Assembly: GCF_003205615.1 (NCBI RefSeq)
Contig: NZ_PYBV01000011.1
Span: forward strand, 53,931-117,930
Direction of reading: 5' to 3'
Length of the DNA stretch: 64,000 bases
From: Micromonospora arborensis
Lineage (GTDB): Bacteria > Actinomycetota > Actinomycetes > Mycobacteriales > Micromonosporaceae
Shown: in pieces, positions 10,759-19,176 of the stretch
Numbering within the stretch: the first letter of the stretch is position 1
Layout: the number at the start of each line of letters is the position of its first letter
Position numbers and translations under genes: made by a program
Notes under the pieces: generated by a model
What the model was told of the DNA's origin: nothing
Database searches by the model: none
What the model saw: the letters and a program-made list of their open reading frames with translations, nothing else

Positions 10759-11058
10759 GTGGATGTCGAGCTGCGCGCTTCCGACGACGACCGCAACCGG
10801 GTGGTCGCCGAGCTGCACCGGCACACCACGGCAGGCCGGCTGACCCTTGACGAATTCTCCGACCGGGCCGGTGCGGTGTGGACCGCTCGGACCCTCGGTG
10901 ACCTGGCCGCGCTGACCCGAGACCTGCCGGCCCTGCCCGACCCGACCACCGACGGCGACGAATCCGTCGGGCACGGGCGTCGGGAGTTGCTGATGGTGTT
11001 CGCCGCCGCCGCGCTCACCCTGCTGCTGCTTGGCGGCTTCATCGCCGTCACCCGCTGA
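10759..11058 (+). CDS. DUF1707 (SHOCT-like) small membrane protein
   Basis: The 99-aa protein starts at GTG. Residues 5-55 match the DUF1707 pattern common in actinobacteria, with LRASDDDRNRVVAELHRHT and GRLTLDEFSDRAGAVWTARTLGDL. A single C-terminal transmembrane helix follows (LLMVFAAAALTLLLLGGFIAV). DUF1707 domains often sit at the N-terminus of membrane proteins and have no proven activity. It follows the ROK gene by 19 bases. Confidence 0.85.
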   Translation: MDVELRASDDDRNRVVAELHRHTTAGRLTLDEFSDRAGAVWTARTLGDLAALTRDLPALPDPTTDGDESVGHGRRELLMVFAAAALTLLLLGGFIAVTR

Positions 11059-11078
11059 TCCGGCTCGCCCTCCGATGA

Positions 11079-11096
11079 ACTGATCGCGCGATCAGT
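11079..11096. other. 18-bp perfect palindrome upstream of the DUF4142 gene
   Basis: A perfect palindrome, two 9-base arms ACTGATCGC and GCGATCAGT, lies between the DUF1707 and DUF4142 genes, 86 bases before the latter's start. A second inverted repeat (GGGCAGCC with GGCTGCCC, about 11115-11139) follows. These may be a dimeric regulator's operator or terminator of the upstream gene; the sequence does not decide. Confidence 0.4.
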
Positions 11097-11182
11097 CCGT
11101 ATCAGTGGGCGGACGGGCAGCCGGCAGGTGTGGCTGCCCGGTCCAGACGCGTTTCGGTCCGGACCGAGGAGGCACCACAGAC

Positions 11183-11923
11183 ATGGCACCGCTCAGATCC
11201 GCCCGTCGCCGGCTGGGCATCCGGACCCATCGAGCGGCGCTGCTGCTCATCGCGATCATCGCGGGGATCGGTGTCCTGCCCGGCGTCGCCATCGCCGCGC
11301 CCGCTGGCGGCCAGCAGCTCAACGCCGCCGACATGACGCTGCTCAACGGGGTGCGACTGGCCGGGTTGTGGGAGATGCCGGCCGGCCAGATGGCCGCCGA
11401 GAAGGGGCAGTCGGCCAAGGTACGGGAGATCGGCGCCGGCATCGCCAGCGAGCACCAGCGGCTCGACCAGCTCACGGTGGACGCTGCCAACAAGTTGGGC
11501 GCGAGCATCCCCAGCGAGCCGACGGCCGAGCAGAAGGGCTGGCTGGCGGAGATGCAGAAGGCCTCCGGCGCCCGGTTCGACCAGATCTTCGTCACCCGAC
11601 TCCGGGTCGCCCACGGCAAGATCTTCCCGGTGATCGGCGCGGTCCGCGCCAGCACCCGCGACGCCACCGTCCGCAAGCTCTGCGACGACGCCAACAGCTT
11701 CGTCATGCACCACATGCAGATGCTGGAGAGCACCGGGCTGGTCCGCTGGCCGGAGCTGCCGCCGGCGGCGCTGCCCGCCCCCGGTGAGGATGGGCTGCTG
11801 GCCGCCGCCAAGGCGAACGCCGGCCCACAGGTCGGGGTCAGCAGCACCGTCGTCTGGCTGGTCTTCCTCGCCGCGCTGGGCACCGGCGGAATCGCCACGT
11901 ACCGGATGCTGCGCCGCAGTTGA
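11183..11923 (+). CDS. DUF4142 secreted protein with C-terminal membrane anchor
   Basis: The 246-aa protein has an N-terminal signal or anchor (RAALLLIAIIAGIGVLPGVAIAAPA) and a helical DUF4142 domain with His residues in ASEHQRLDQL and VMHHMQML. A C-terminal hydrophobic segment (TVVWLVFLAALGTGGIATY) precedes a basic tail. DUF4142 is a ferritin-like or helical-bundle extracytoplasmic domain of uncertain function. The Met start was chosen because GGAGG precedes it. It is convergent with the tsaD block. Confidence 0.85.
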   Translation: MAPLRSARRRLGIRTHRAALLLIAIIAGIGVLPGVAIAAPAGGQQLNAADMTLLNGVRLAGLWEMPAGQMAAEKGQSAKVREIGAGIASEHQRLDQLTVDAANKLGASIPSEPTAEQKGWLAEMQKASGARFDQIFVTRLRVAHGKIFPVIGAVRASTRDATVRKLCDDANSFVMHHMQMLESTGLVRWPELPPAALPAPGEDGLLAAAKANAGPQVGVSSTVVWLVFLAALGTGGIATYRMLRRS

Positions 11924-11947
11924 CCGATCGCTCGGTGGTGGCTCGCG

Positions 11948-12220
11948 TCAGCGGTCGACCTGGGTGAAGTCCCAGGAGTGCGGGGCGCGGGCCACCAGCA
12001 GGGCGGGCGGATCCGGCAGCGGCCGGGGGTTGCTGCGCCACTTGGAGATGACCACGACACGGTGGTCGGTGGAGGAGAAGACCTCGCTGGACACGTGCAG
12101 CGGGTCATGCTCCAACTCCGGCAGGGCGGTGTCGCACACCCAGGTGATCAGGTCGGCGACGCCGTACGCCTCGGCCCGCGCCTCCCACATCCGCACGATC
12201 ATGTCCGCCGCTTCCGTCAC
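11948..12220 (-). CDS. Small protein translationally coupled to tsaD
   Basis: This 90-aa protein is read from GTG in a GTGA overlap with the tsaD stop codon, so translation is probably coupled. The pattern [20 protein letters not shown] followed by [18 protein letters not shown] resembles small ferredoxin-fold proteins of the antibiotic-biosynthesis-monooxygenase type, but this is a weak resemblance. An internal Met (MIVRMWE) 18 bases downstream is an alternative start. Its position at the end of the t6A/RimI operon suggests a conserved lineage-specific gene of unknown function. Confidence 0.7.
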   Translation of the reverse strand: MTEAADMIVRMWEARAEAYGVADLITWVCDTALPELEHDPLHVSSEVFSSTDHRVVVISKWRSNPRPLPDPPALLVARAPHSWDFTQVDR

Positions 12221-13263
12221 ACGCTGACCGTGGTCAACGGCAGTGCCGAGTCGGCCGGCAGGTCCAGTCGGCTCGGTGCGACCCCCGCGGCGACCAGGTG
12301 CGAACCGAGCGCGGCCACCATTGCTCCGTTGTCGGTGCACAGCTTCGGCCGGGGCACGCGGACCCGGATGCCGTACTTCTCCGCCCGCTGCTCGGCCATT
12401 GCCCGCAGCCGCGAGTTCGCCGCCACTCCCCCGCCGATCACCAGCGTCTCGATGCCCTGCGCACGGCAGGCGGCGAGCGCCTTGCTGGTCAGGACGTCAC
12501 AGACGGCCTCCTGGAAGGACGCGGCCACGTCGGCCACCGGCACCGGCTCACCGGCACGCTGACGCGCCTCGACCCACCGGGCCACCGCCGTCTTCAGCCC
12601 GGAGAACGAGAAGTCGTACCGGTGGGCGGCGAGATCCTTCGCGGCAGTCAGACCGCGGGGGAAGGCGATGGCGGCGGCGTCGCCGGCCCGGGCCTCCCGG
12701 TCGATCGGCGGGCCGCCCGGAAACGGCAGCCCGAGCAGCCGGGCGACCTTGTCGAACGCCTCGCCGGCCGCGTCGTCGATGGTGGCCCCCAGCGGGGTGA
12801 CGCCCCGGGCCAGGTCGTCGACGAGCAGGAGGGACGAGTGACCGCCGGACACCAGGAGCGCGATGGCGGGTTCGGGCAGTGGGCCATGTTCGAGGGTGTC
12901 CACCGCGACGTGGGCGGCGAGGTGGTTGACGCCGTACACCGGTTTCTCGGCGGCGAGCGCGTAGCCCTTCGCGGCGGCGACCCCGACCAGCAGCGCGCCG
13001 GCCAGCCCCGGCCCGGAGGTGACCGCGATCGCGTCGATGTCGGCCAGGGTGACGCCGGCCTCGGTCAGTGCCCGGTCCATGGTCGGCACGATGGCCTCCA
13101 GGTGTGCCCGGCTGGCCACCTCGGGCACCACACCCCCGAACCGGGCGTGCTCCTCGACGCTGGAGGCGAGCGCGTCGGCCAGCAGGGTGTGCCCCCGCAC
13201 GATGCCGACGCCGGTCTCGTCGCAGGAGGTCTCGATACCCAGGATCAGTGGTTCGTCAGCCAT
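12217..13263 (-). CDS. tsaD: tRNA N6-threonylcarbamoyltransferase TsaD
   Basis: The 348-aa enzyme transfers threonylcarbamoyl to A37 of ANN-decoding tRNAs, together with TsaB and TsaE. It carries [15 protein letters not shown], the metal-binding HLAAH motif, the [11 protein letters not shown] phosphate-binding region and [11 protein letters not shown]. The length is typical. It overlaps rimI upstream by 8 bases and the small gene downstream by 4. The operon also includes tsaB, and tsaE lies further upstream on the same strand. Confidence 0.96.
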   Translation of the reverse strand: MADEPLILGIETSCDETGVGIVRGHTLLADALASSVEEHARFGGVVPEVASRAHLEAIVPTMDRALTEAGVTLADIDAIAVTSGPGLAGALLVGVAAAKGYALAAEKPVYGVNHLAAHVAVDTLEHGPLPEPAIALLVSGGHSSLLLVDDLARGVTPLGATIDDAAGEAFDKVARLLGLPFPGGPPIDREARAGDAAAIAFPRGLTAAKDLAAHRYDFSFSGLKTAVARWVEARQRAGEPVPVADVAASFQEAVCDVLTSKALAACRAQGIETLVIGGGVAANSRLRAMAEQRAEKYGIRVRVPRPKLCTDNGAMVAALGSHLVAAGVAPSRLDLPADSALPLTTVSV

Positions 13264-13738
13264 GGTCGTGTGATCCGTCCCCGGTCGGCTCGGCGTCGCG
13301 CCGCATCACCAGCGCGTCGGTGTTGCTCGGTTGGTAGTAGCCGCGCCGCACCCCGATCGGCTCGAACCCGTACGTCGCGTAGAGCCGCTGGGCGGCGGCG
13401 TTGTCCACGGCGACCTCCAGCAGGGTGCTGCGGGCGTCGCGCCGGGCCGCCTCGGCGAGCAGTTCCTCCAGCAGGGCACGGCCAACGCCGCGCCGCTGGA
13501 CGTCCCGGCGGACGGCGATGTTCTGCACCCACACCTCGCCCGGCGGAACACCGGCGAGCCCGGCGTAACCGAGCACCGAACCGTCCGCGTCGACGGCGAC
13601 CCGGTAGTGGTGCCCGTTGGCCAACTCGTTCCAGAACATGGCCGGCGACCACTGCTCGGCACCGAAGAGGTCAGCCTCGATCGGCAGCACGTCGTCGATG
13701 TGCCACCAGCGGAACGGGTCGAGTCGTACCGCGGTCAT
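13256..13738 (-). CDS. rimI: Ribosomal protein S18 alanine N-acetyltransferase RimI
   Basis: The 160-aa GNAT acetyltransferase carries the acetyl-CoA loop [17 protein letters not shown] and the typical [16 protein letters not shown] start. RimI acetylates the N-terminus of protein S18 and is encoded between tsaB and tsaD in most actinobacteria, as here. Its start overlaps the tsaB stop (ATGA). Broader N-terminal acetyltransferase activity is known for some homologues. Confidence 0.93.
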   Translation of the reverse strand: MTAVRLDPFRWWHIDDVLPIEADLFGAEQWSPAMFWNELANGHHYRVAVDADGSVLGYAGLAGVPPGEVWVQNIAVRRDVQRRGVGRALLEELLAEAARRDARSTLLEVAVDNAAAQRLYATYGFEPIGVRRGYYQPSNTDALVMRRDAEPTGDGSHDHG

Positions 13739-14412
13739 GGCAGGACCGGTTTGCGGCCGGTCGCCGCCACCGCGTCCGGGCGACGCAGGTAGAGAGGGGT
13801 GAGCCGCTCGCTGGGCGCGCCCGCCCGGATCCGCTCGGCAGCCAGCGACGCCAGCACGGTGGCGTCCGGGTACCGCGGCTCGACCCGAACGGGCAGATCC
13901 AGGGTTTCGGCGTACCGGTGCGCCCCGTCGCCGACCGCGATCGTCGCCCCCAACTCGCGGGCGCGCGCGGCGGCGACCACCGGCGTGGACACCTCGGGCC
14001 CGACGACCCGCTCGCCAGCGCCGTCGTAGACGGCCCAGTAGAGCTCCTTGCGCCGGGCGTCGCTGGCGGCCAACACCGGCTCGCCGGACGCCGCCGGGTA
14101 GCCGATGGCATCCAGCGAGCAGACGCCGTACGTGGGGATGCCGAGCACCTGACCCATCGTCGCGGCGGTTACCAGGCCGACCCGCAGCCCCGTGAACGGC
14201 CCCGGGCCGAGCCCGGCGACGATGGCGGTCAGGTCACGCGGGCGCGCGTCGGCATCGGCGAGGACCGCGTCCACCTGGGGCGCGAGCAGTTCGCCGTGGG
14301 CGCGGGCGTCGACGGTGCACCGGTGCGCCCGGGACGCCACGCCGTCCGCCGAGACCTCCACCAGCGCCGCGGTCACCGCGGGGGTCGAGCTGTCCACCAC
14401 GAGTACGAGCAC
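13735..14412 (-). CDS. tsaB: t6A biosynthesis protein TsaB
   Basis: The 225-aa protein starts at the GTG of VLVLVVDSSTPAVTAALVEV. This fits the family length; the open frame continues for another 400 bases upstream without family similarity. The ASKHA-fold features VDSSTP and AIVAGLGPGPFTGLRVGL are clear. TsaB scaffolds TsaD for t6A synthesis. It heads the tsaB-rimI-tsaD group, all linked by overlapping stop and start codons. Confidence 0.94.
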   Translation of the reverse strand: MLVLVVDSSTPAVTAALVEVSADGVASRAHRCTVDARAHGELLAPQVDAVLADADARPRDLTAIVAGLGPGPFTGLRVGLVTAATMGQVLGIPTYGVCSLDAIGYPAASGEPVLAASDARRKELYWAVYDGAGERVVGPEVSTPVVAAARARELGATIAVGDGAHRYAETLDLPVRVEPRYPDATVLASLAAERIRAGAPSERLTPLYLRRPDAVAATGRKPVLP

Positions 14413-14533
14413 GGTAAGCCAGCCTAGCCGCCCCGCCAACGCCCCCAGCCCCGCCCCGCCCCTGCACACCGCGACCCGGACACGTCCCTCCCACACCAGC
14501 GGCCCGCCGGGGCCCGCCGGTTGGTCCGGCGCG

Positions 14534-14601
14534 ACCGCACGGCCGAACCCACCGCACGGCCCCACCCACCGCACGGCCGAACCCGCCGCACGGCCCCACC
14601 C
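14534..14601. repeat. Tandem repeat, four 17-bp units alternating A-B-A-B
   Basis: Four 17-bp units lie head to tail. Odd units read accgcacggccgaaccc and even units end ccccaccc, so the array can be seen as two copies of 34 bp. Unit four differs in its first base. A fifth partial unit (gccgggcggcc) follows. The array lies between divergent genes. Confidence 0.85.
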
Positions 14602-14646
14602 GCCGGGCGGCCGACATGGGAGAGGGCGACGGGCGACTCTCCCCAC

Positions 14647-14696
14647 TGAGCGGTATACCTGTGAGTCATAGTTATGACTCACAGGTATACCGCTCA
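14647..14696. repeat. 50-bp palindromic repeat, copy 1
   Basis: Two perfect 24-base arms (14647-14670 and 14673-14696) flank a GT centre; the element begins TGAGCGGTATACC and ends with its complement. Related elements lie at 33334-33383 and 56971-57020. It sits in the divergent tsaB/HTH region, where a terminator role is unlikely. Confidence 0.9.
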
Positions 14697-14819
14697 TCAG
14701 GGAAAGGCCCGGTCGCCGAGACAGGTCACCCGCGGGCCAGTGAAATGGGACGAAGGCCGCCCAGTCGTGAACCCGCCTCAACGCTGTTCGCCACGGCCGG
14801 TGTGGTCCACCATCCCGAC

Positions 14820-15524
14820 ATGCCAACCACGCGCCTCGTCACCCTGCTCGGCAGCGCCGTTCGACAGCAGCGGCACCTACGCGACCTGACCCAAGTTGAG
14901 CTGGCTGAGTTGGCTGGGGTCAGCCAGGCGGCGGTGGCCCGGATCGAGAGCGGCAACCGCGCGCCCAGCATCGCCGTCCTCGAAGCGTTGCTCGCCGCGA
15001 TGGACGTCCAACTGGTCGTCGGGGTCGAGCCGCTGGACGCGCACCTCGACGCACGGATCGACGACCTGGCCGCCCGGCCGATCGGCGAGCGGATCGACGG
15101 GTTGGGCCTGGATCGGTTGCTGGACCAGCTCTCCGACTTTCCCCAGGTCATCACCGGGAACACGGCGGCGCTGCTGCAGGGCGCGCCGGTGCCGGTCGAG
15201 GCCCTGGAGATCGCCCTGCGCTGGCAGGACTCCAAACCGTTCACCCGCTGGCTGGAGACGAACTACGGCCAGCGGTGGAACGCCCGCTGGGGTGAGTTCG
15301 GCGGAGTGTGGCTGGAGCCGGAGGAGCCGGGTGAGCATCGTTGGTCGACCCGGTACGGCGAGGTCAGGGCAACAATGTGCGACGAGCTACCCGAGACGAT
15401 CGAGGTGCAGCACGGTGGGCGGATCTACCGGGTGGTGCCGCTCGTCGAGCTGGAGTTGACCGAGCCACGCGCCGGCGAGCTGTTGCGCCGCTACCGCGAC
15501 CGGCAGACGGCCAGCGGAGGCTGA
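14820..15524 (+). CDS. XRE-type HTH protein with a C-terminal nucleotidyltransferase-like region
   Basis: The 234-aa protein has an N-terminal XRE helix-turn-helix (residues ~5-60, LTQVELAELAGVSQAAVARIESGNR). The C-terminal part contains VITGNTAALLQGAPVPVEALEIAL, which recalls the TGA-AL-hG-...-DiDl segment of AbiEii/MNT nucleotidyltransferase folds, but the catalytic acidic pair is not evident. It could be an antitoxin-like or phage-defence regulator. It lies on the opposite strand within the conserved tsa block, next to repeats, which suggests insertion. No partner toxin gene is adjacent. Confidence 0.75.
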   Translation: MPTTRLVTLLGSAVRQQRHLRDLTQVELAELAGVSQAAVARIESGNRAPSIAVLEALLAAMDVQLVVGVEPLDAHLDARIDDLAARPIGERIDGLGLDRLLDQLSDFPQVITGNTAALLQGAPVPVEALEIALRWQDSKPFTRWLETNYGQRWNARWGEFGGVWLEPEEPGEHRWSTRYGEVRATMCDELPETIEVQHGGRIYRVVPLVELELTEPRAGELLRRYRDRQTASGG

Positions 15525-15553
15525 ACCAGCGCCGGCGCGTGGCCAGCAGGAGC

Positions 15554-15643
15554 GTCGACGGCCGGCTCAGCCGGCGGCCCAGTCGACAGCCGGCTCAGCC
15601 GGCGGCCCAGTCGACAGTCGGCTCAGCCGGCGGTGCGCTCCCA
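15554..15643. repeat. 28-bp tandem repeat overlapping the end of ung
   Basis: Two near-identical 28-bp units (15554-15581 and 15582-15609, beginning gtcgac) are followed by a diverged third copy, which contains the ung stop codon. On the minus strand each unit repeats a TGGGCCGCCGGCTGA segment that resembles the last codons of ung, so the array seems to derive from duplication of the gene end. The GCCGGC-TCA-GCCGGC core can fold and may end transcription between the convergent genes. Confidence 0.8.
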
Positions 15644-16324
15644 GTCGATGGTGGGCAGGCCGGCGTCGGCGAGCGCCTTGTTGGCCGCGCTGAACGGGCG
15701 GCTGCCGAGGAAGCCACGCGGGTTCATCGGGCTGGGGTGGCCGGCCTCCAGCACCACGTGCTGCGGGTTGGTGACCAGGGCGGCCTTCTTGCGGGCGTAG
15801 CCACCCCAGAGCAGGAAGACCACCCGGTCCGGCGACGCGTCCAGCGCCCTGATGGTCGCGTCGGTGAACTCCTCCCAGCCGGAGTTGGCGTGCGAGCCCG
15901 GGGTGGCCTGGCGGACGGTCAGCACCGCGTTGAGCAGCAGCACGCCCTGTGCGGCCCAACCGTCGAGGTTGCCGCCGCGCGGCTTGGGGACGCCGACGTC
16001 CTCACCCAACTCCTTGAAGACGTTGCGCAACGACGGCGGCACCGTCACACCGTCTCGGACGCTGAAGCTCAGCCCGTGCGCCTGCCCGGCCCGGTGGTAT
16101 GGGTCCTGCCCCAGGATCAGCACCCGGGTGCCCTGCGGCGGGCAGAGCCGGTATGCCGAGAACAGGTCCTCCAGGGGCGGGAAGACGGTCTGTGTCGCGT
16201 ATTCCCGGGCAACGAACTCGGCCAGCGCGGCGGTGCGGGCCGCGTCCAGGTGCGGGGTGAGCACGGCACGCCAAGGCTCCGGCAGCAGGGCCAGCAGGTC
16301 AAGGGCGGGGGCGTCGTCGGGCAT
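15623..16324 (-). CDS. ung: Uracil-DNA glycosylase, family 1
   Basis: The 233-aa enzyme removes uracil from DNA to start base-excision repair. The catalytic water-activating motif LGQDPYH, the HPSPMNPRGF loop and GFLGSRPFSAAN are present. The start MPDDAPALDLL was chosen for family length; a longer upstream frame is open. It lies between tsaE and the inserted HTH gene on the same strand as the tsa block. The 3' end carries a local tandem duplication. Confidence 0.95.
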   Translation of the reverse strand: MPDDAPALDLLALLPEPWRAVLTPHLDAARTAALAEFVAREYATQTVFPPLEDLFSAYRLCPPQGTRVLILGQDPYHRAGQAHGLSFSVRDGVTVPPSLRNVFKELGEDVGVPKPRGGNLDGWAAQGVLLLNAVLTVRQATPGSHANSGWEEFTDATIRALDASPDRVVFLLWGGYARKKAALVTNPQHVVLEAGHPSPMNPRGFLGSRPFSAANKALADAGLPTIDWERTAG

Positions 16325-16389
16325 CAAAAACCTCTCACAGCGCGGGTCGGTCCCCCGCACTCTAGGCATCGGGTACGACAGCCACCGAC

Positions 16390-16872
16390 CTAACCCAGGT
16401 CGGCGAGCCGCCGGGCCCAGTCCCCACCGATCGGATCCAGCTCGACGATCCGGGTGTCGTCGTCGCGGCGGTCGATGCGAACCCGCAGGTGCGCGTCGAC
16501 GAGTTGCTCCACCAGGCCCTCGCCCCACTCCACCACCGTGACCGAGTCGTCGACCGAGGCGTCGAGGTCCAGGTCGTCGATCTCGGCGCGCGGATCGGTG
16601 GCGTCACCCAACCGGTACGCGTCGGCGTGCACCAGGGCCACCCGGCCGCCCCGGGACGGATCGGGACGGTGCACCCGGGCGATCACGAAAGTCGGCGAGG
16701 TGATGTCCCCGACGACACCGAGGCCGGCGCCGACGCCCTGGGTGAGCGCGGTCTTGCCGGCGCCCAGCGGGCCGGTCAACAGCACCAGGTCACCTGCTCG
16801 CAGCAGCCCGGCCAGGCGCCGGCCGAACTCCCGGGTGTCCTCGACGGTCGGCAGTTTGACGACGTGACTCAC
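16390..16872 (-). CDS. tsaE: t6A biosynthesis ATPase TsaE
   Basis: The 160-aa P-loop ATPase contains LTGPLGAGKTALTQGVG (Walker A), the SPTFVIARVH switch region and VVEWGEGL, the family's C-terminal tryptophan motif. TsaE drives turnover of the TsaB-TsaD complex in t6A synthesis. It overlaps the alpha/beta hydrolase gene upstream by 4 bases. About 2 kb now separates it from tsaB on the same strand. Confidence 0.95.
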   Translation of the reverse strand: MSHVVKLPTVEDTREFGRRLAGLLRAGDLVLLTGPLGAGKTALTQGVGAGLGVVGDITSPTFVIARVHRPDPSRGGRVALVHADAYRLGDATDPRAEIDDLDLDASVDDSVTVVEWGEGLVEQLVDAHLRVRIDRRDDDTRIVELDPIGGDWARRLADLG

Positions 16873-17972
16873 CGTTCCTCCGGCTCTCCAAGTGACTCGA
16901 GGAACCGCGCAAGCGCGGCGTTGACCTCGTCAGCGTGCTCCAGCATCACCACGTGACCGCTGTCCTTGATCTTGACGAACTCGGCGTGCGGCAGCCGCCG
17001 GACGATCTCCTCGGAGTGGGTCACCGGGGTAATCATGTCCTTGTCGCCGACCACCACCAGCACCGGCGTCGCGGCCAGCGCCGCCAGAGCCGGAAAGCGC
17101 GAGTGGGTGGCCAGGGTCCGCAGGTAGCGGGTCACCGTGTCGGCCGACGTCCGAGAGTTCATCATCTCCACGAAGGACACGAGCGCCGGGCTGGGCTTGC
17201 GGGTGCCGAAGCCGTACTTGCGGGTCAGCAGCCAGGCCACGTTCGACGTCGACTTGCGGGCCTTGTCGATCACCGGCCCGCCGTACCGGGTGGCGTTGCT
17301 GACCATGTAGAGCACCGGGCCGCCGACCCGGCCGAGCAGCGCGGGCGCGACCAGCTTGGTCTCCGCGATGAGCCCGCCCGAGGTGGCCATCAGGACGGTG
17401 CCCACCACCCGATCACCGAACAACTCCGGAAACAGCTCGGCGAACGCCATGATGGTCATGCCGCCCATCGAGTGGCCGACCAGGACCAGTGGCCCGTCCG
17501 GGGCGGTGCGGTCGATCACCTGGCGCAGCGTCTGGCCGAGCACCGTCAGGTCGTACTCTCCGGTCTCCAGCCGGCCGGACCGACCGTGACCGGGCTGGTC
17601 GTACGACACGATCCGGTGGTCACCGCGCGCGGCGAGCATCTGGCGCTGGAAATGGAACGTCCCCATGTCCAGGCAGAAGCCGTGCACCAGCACCACCGTC
17701 GGGTGCCCCGGCACCGGCCTGGTCGGCTCGACCACCTCGACGTGGATGTCCGTGCCGTCCGGCAGTGCGAGACGGAACGCCTCGTCGTACCGCTGCTCGC
17801 CGAACGTCTCGTGCGCGTAGCGGTCGGTCGGGTCGGTCTTGAGCCGGCGGACCAGGGTCCGCTCGGTCGCGACGCCGGCCGCCAGACCCGCCGCGGCCAC
17901 CCCGACCGCGGCGCCGACGATCCCCGCGACCCGGCCCGCCGCGGTCCGCGGACGCGGAATGCGATAGCTCAT
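16869..17972 (-). CDS. Alpha/beta hydrolase, membrane-associated
   Basis: The 367-aa protein has an N-terminal hydrophobic segment (VAGIVGAAVGVAAAGLAAGVA) and an alpha/beta-hydrolase domain. The nucleophile elbow is GHSMGGM; the oxyanion region is VLVHGFCLDMG; the acid is probably the Asp of VVGDKDMITP; and the His is in SGHVVMLEH. It is encoded between alr and tsaE with overlapping codons at both ends, an arrangement common in actinobacteria. It is probably an esterase or lipase of unknown substrate. Confidence 0.88.
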   Translation of the reverse strand: MSYRIPRPRTAAGRVAGIVGAAVGVAAAGLAAGVATERTLVRRLKTDPTDRYAHETFGEQRYDEAFRLALPDGTDIHVEVVEPTRPVPGHPTVVLVHGFCLDMGTFHFQRQMLAARGDHRIVSYDQPGHGRSGRLETGEYDLTVLGQTLRQVIDRTAPDGPLVLVGHSMGGMTIMAFAELFPELFGDRVVGTVLMATSGGLIAETKLVAPALLGRVGGPVLYMVSNATRYGGPVIDKARKSTSNVAWLLTRKYGFGTRKPSPALVSFVEMMNSRTSADTVTRYLRTLATHSRFPALAALAATPVLVVVGDKDMITPVTHSEEIVRRLPHAEFVKIKDSGHVVMLEHADEVNAALARFLESLGEPEER

Positions 17973-19087
17973 GCCCGCTCGCCGTCGTAGACGCGCGGCA
18001 CCCGGGTACTGCCGAACCGGGTGACGATCTCGTAGTTGATCGTGCCGACCGCCTCGGCCCAGTCGTCGGCCGTGGGCTCGCCGTCGGCGCCGCTGCCGAA
18101 GAGCGTCGCCACGTCGCCGTCGGCCACCGGGTCGTCGCCGCAGTCGAGCACGAACTGGTCCATGCAGACCCGCCCCGAGATCGTCCGCCGTACGCCGCCG
18201 AGCTGCACCGGCCCGGTGTTGGAGGCGTGCCGGGGAACCCCGTCGGCGTACCCGAGCGGCACCACGGCCAGGTTCGCCTCGCTCGACGTGGTGTAGGTGT
18301 GGCCGTAGGAGACGCCGGTGCCGGCGGGCACCCGCTTGGTGAGCATCACCCGGGCGCGCGCGGTCATCGCCGGCCGCAGCCCGTACGTCTCACCGGCCAC
18401 CGGGGAGAGCCCGTAGATGGCCAGACCTGGACGGACCAGGTCGAAGTGCGTGTCCGGGCGGGTCAGAGTCGCCGCCGAGTTGGCCAGGTGTCGCCAGCGC
18501 GGGCGCAGTCCGGCCCGCTCGACCATGGCCAGCCCCTCGTGGAAGACGGCCACCTGACGATCGGTGGTGGGGTGGCCGGGCATGTCCGCGTACACGAAGT
18601 GGCTCCACACGCCGACCACCTCGACCAGGCCGTCGGCCTGCGCCTTGGCGGCGGCGTCCAGCAGCGCCGGCCAGTCGGCGACGGTCGCCCCGCCCCGGGA
18701 GAGCCCAGTGTCGATCTTGAGGTGCAGGCGGGCGGGGCGTCCGGCGAGCCGGCTCGCCTCGATCATCTCGTCCAGCTGCGGCAGGCTCGCCGCGCCCAGG
18801 TCCACCCCGGCGCTGACCCCGTCGTGCAGCGGCAGCCCAGGCGCCAGCAGCCAGGCCAGCACCGGCACGGTCACCCCGGCCCGACGCAGGGTGAGCGCCT
18901 CGTCGAGGGTGCAGACACCGAGCCAGTCCGCCCCGGCGTCGAGCGCCGCGCGGGCGGCCGGCAGCATGCCGTGGCCGTACCCGTCGGCCTTCACCACGGC
19001 CATCAGCTCGGCCGTGGTGCCGGAGCGGAGCGTGCTCACGTTCTCGCGGATCGCGTCAAGATCGACGCGTACCTCGGCCTGCCACAT
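17969..19087 (-). CDS. alr: Alanine racemase
   Basis: The 372-aa PLP enzyme interconverts L- and D-alanine for peptidoglycan. The PLP lysine lies in AVVKADGYGHG and the catalytic tyrosine probably lies in GVSYGHTYTT. The C-terminal beta domain includes GRVCMDQFVLDCG. It begins the run alr, hydrolase, tsaE with short overlaps. NAD(P)HX repair and acpS are encoded upstream on the same strand. Confidence 0.96.
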   Translation of the reverse strand: MWQAEVRVDLDAIRENVSTLRSGTTAELMAVVKADGYGHGMLPAARAALDAGADWLGVCTLDEALTLRRAGVTVPVLAWLLAPGLPLHDGVSAGVDLGAASLPQLDEMIEASRLAGRPARLHLKIDTGLSRGGATVADWPALLDAAAKAQADGLVEVVGVWSHFVYADMPGHPTTDRQVAVFHEGLAMVERAGLRPRWRHLANSAATLTRPDTHFDLVRPGLAIYGLSPVAGETYGLRPAMTARARVMLTKRVPAGTGVSYGHTYTTSSEANLAVVPLGYADGVPRHASNTGPVQLGGVRRTISGRVCMDQFVLDCGDDPVADGDVATLFGSGADGEPTADDWAEAVGTINYEIVTRFGSTRVPRVYDGERA

Positions 19088-19176
19088 GCGCCCAGCCTAC
19101 TTTCCGCCGAGATCACCGCGGGCGGCGACGCACGTCCCGGGCAGTCGATCCGATCGTCCCGCCTGGAACCGACCGA

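Larger units (their letters stand above)
14413..14819. other. Non-coding divergent region between tsaB and the HTH gene
   Basis: This stretch of about 400 bases has no supported gene. It contains a 68-bp GC-rich tandem repeat (14534-14601) and a 50-bp perfect palindromic element (14647-14696). Promoters for tsaB and for the HTH gene should lie here, but no convincing -35/-10 pair is visible. Confidence 0.7.

Noticed and set aside
12298..14427. 709-codon frame on the plus strand across tsaD-rimI-tsaB
   Set aside because: It is antisense to three genes with clear families and overlapping starts and stops; the long frame is a GC-content effect.
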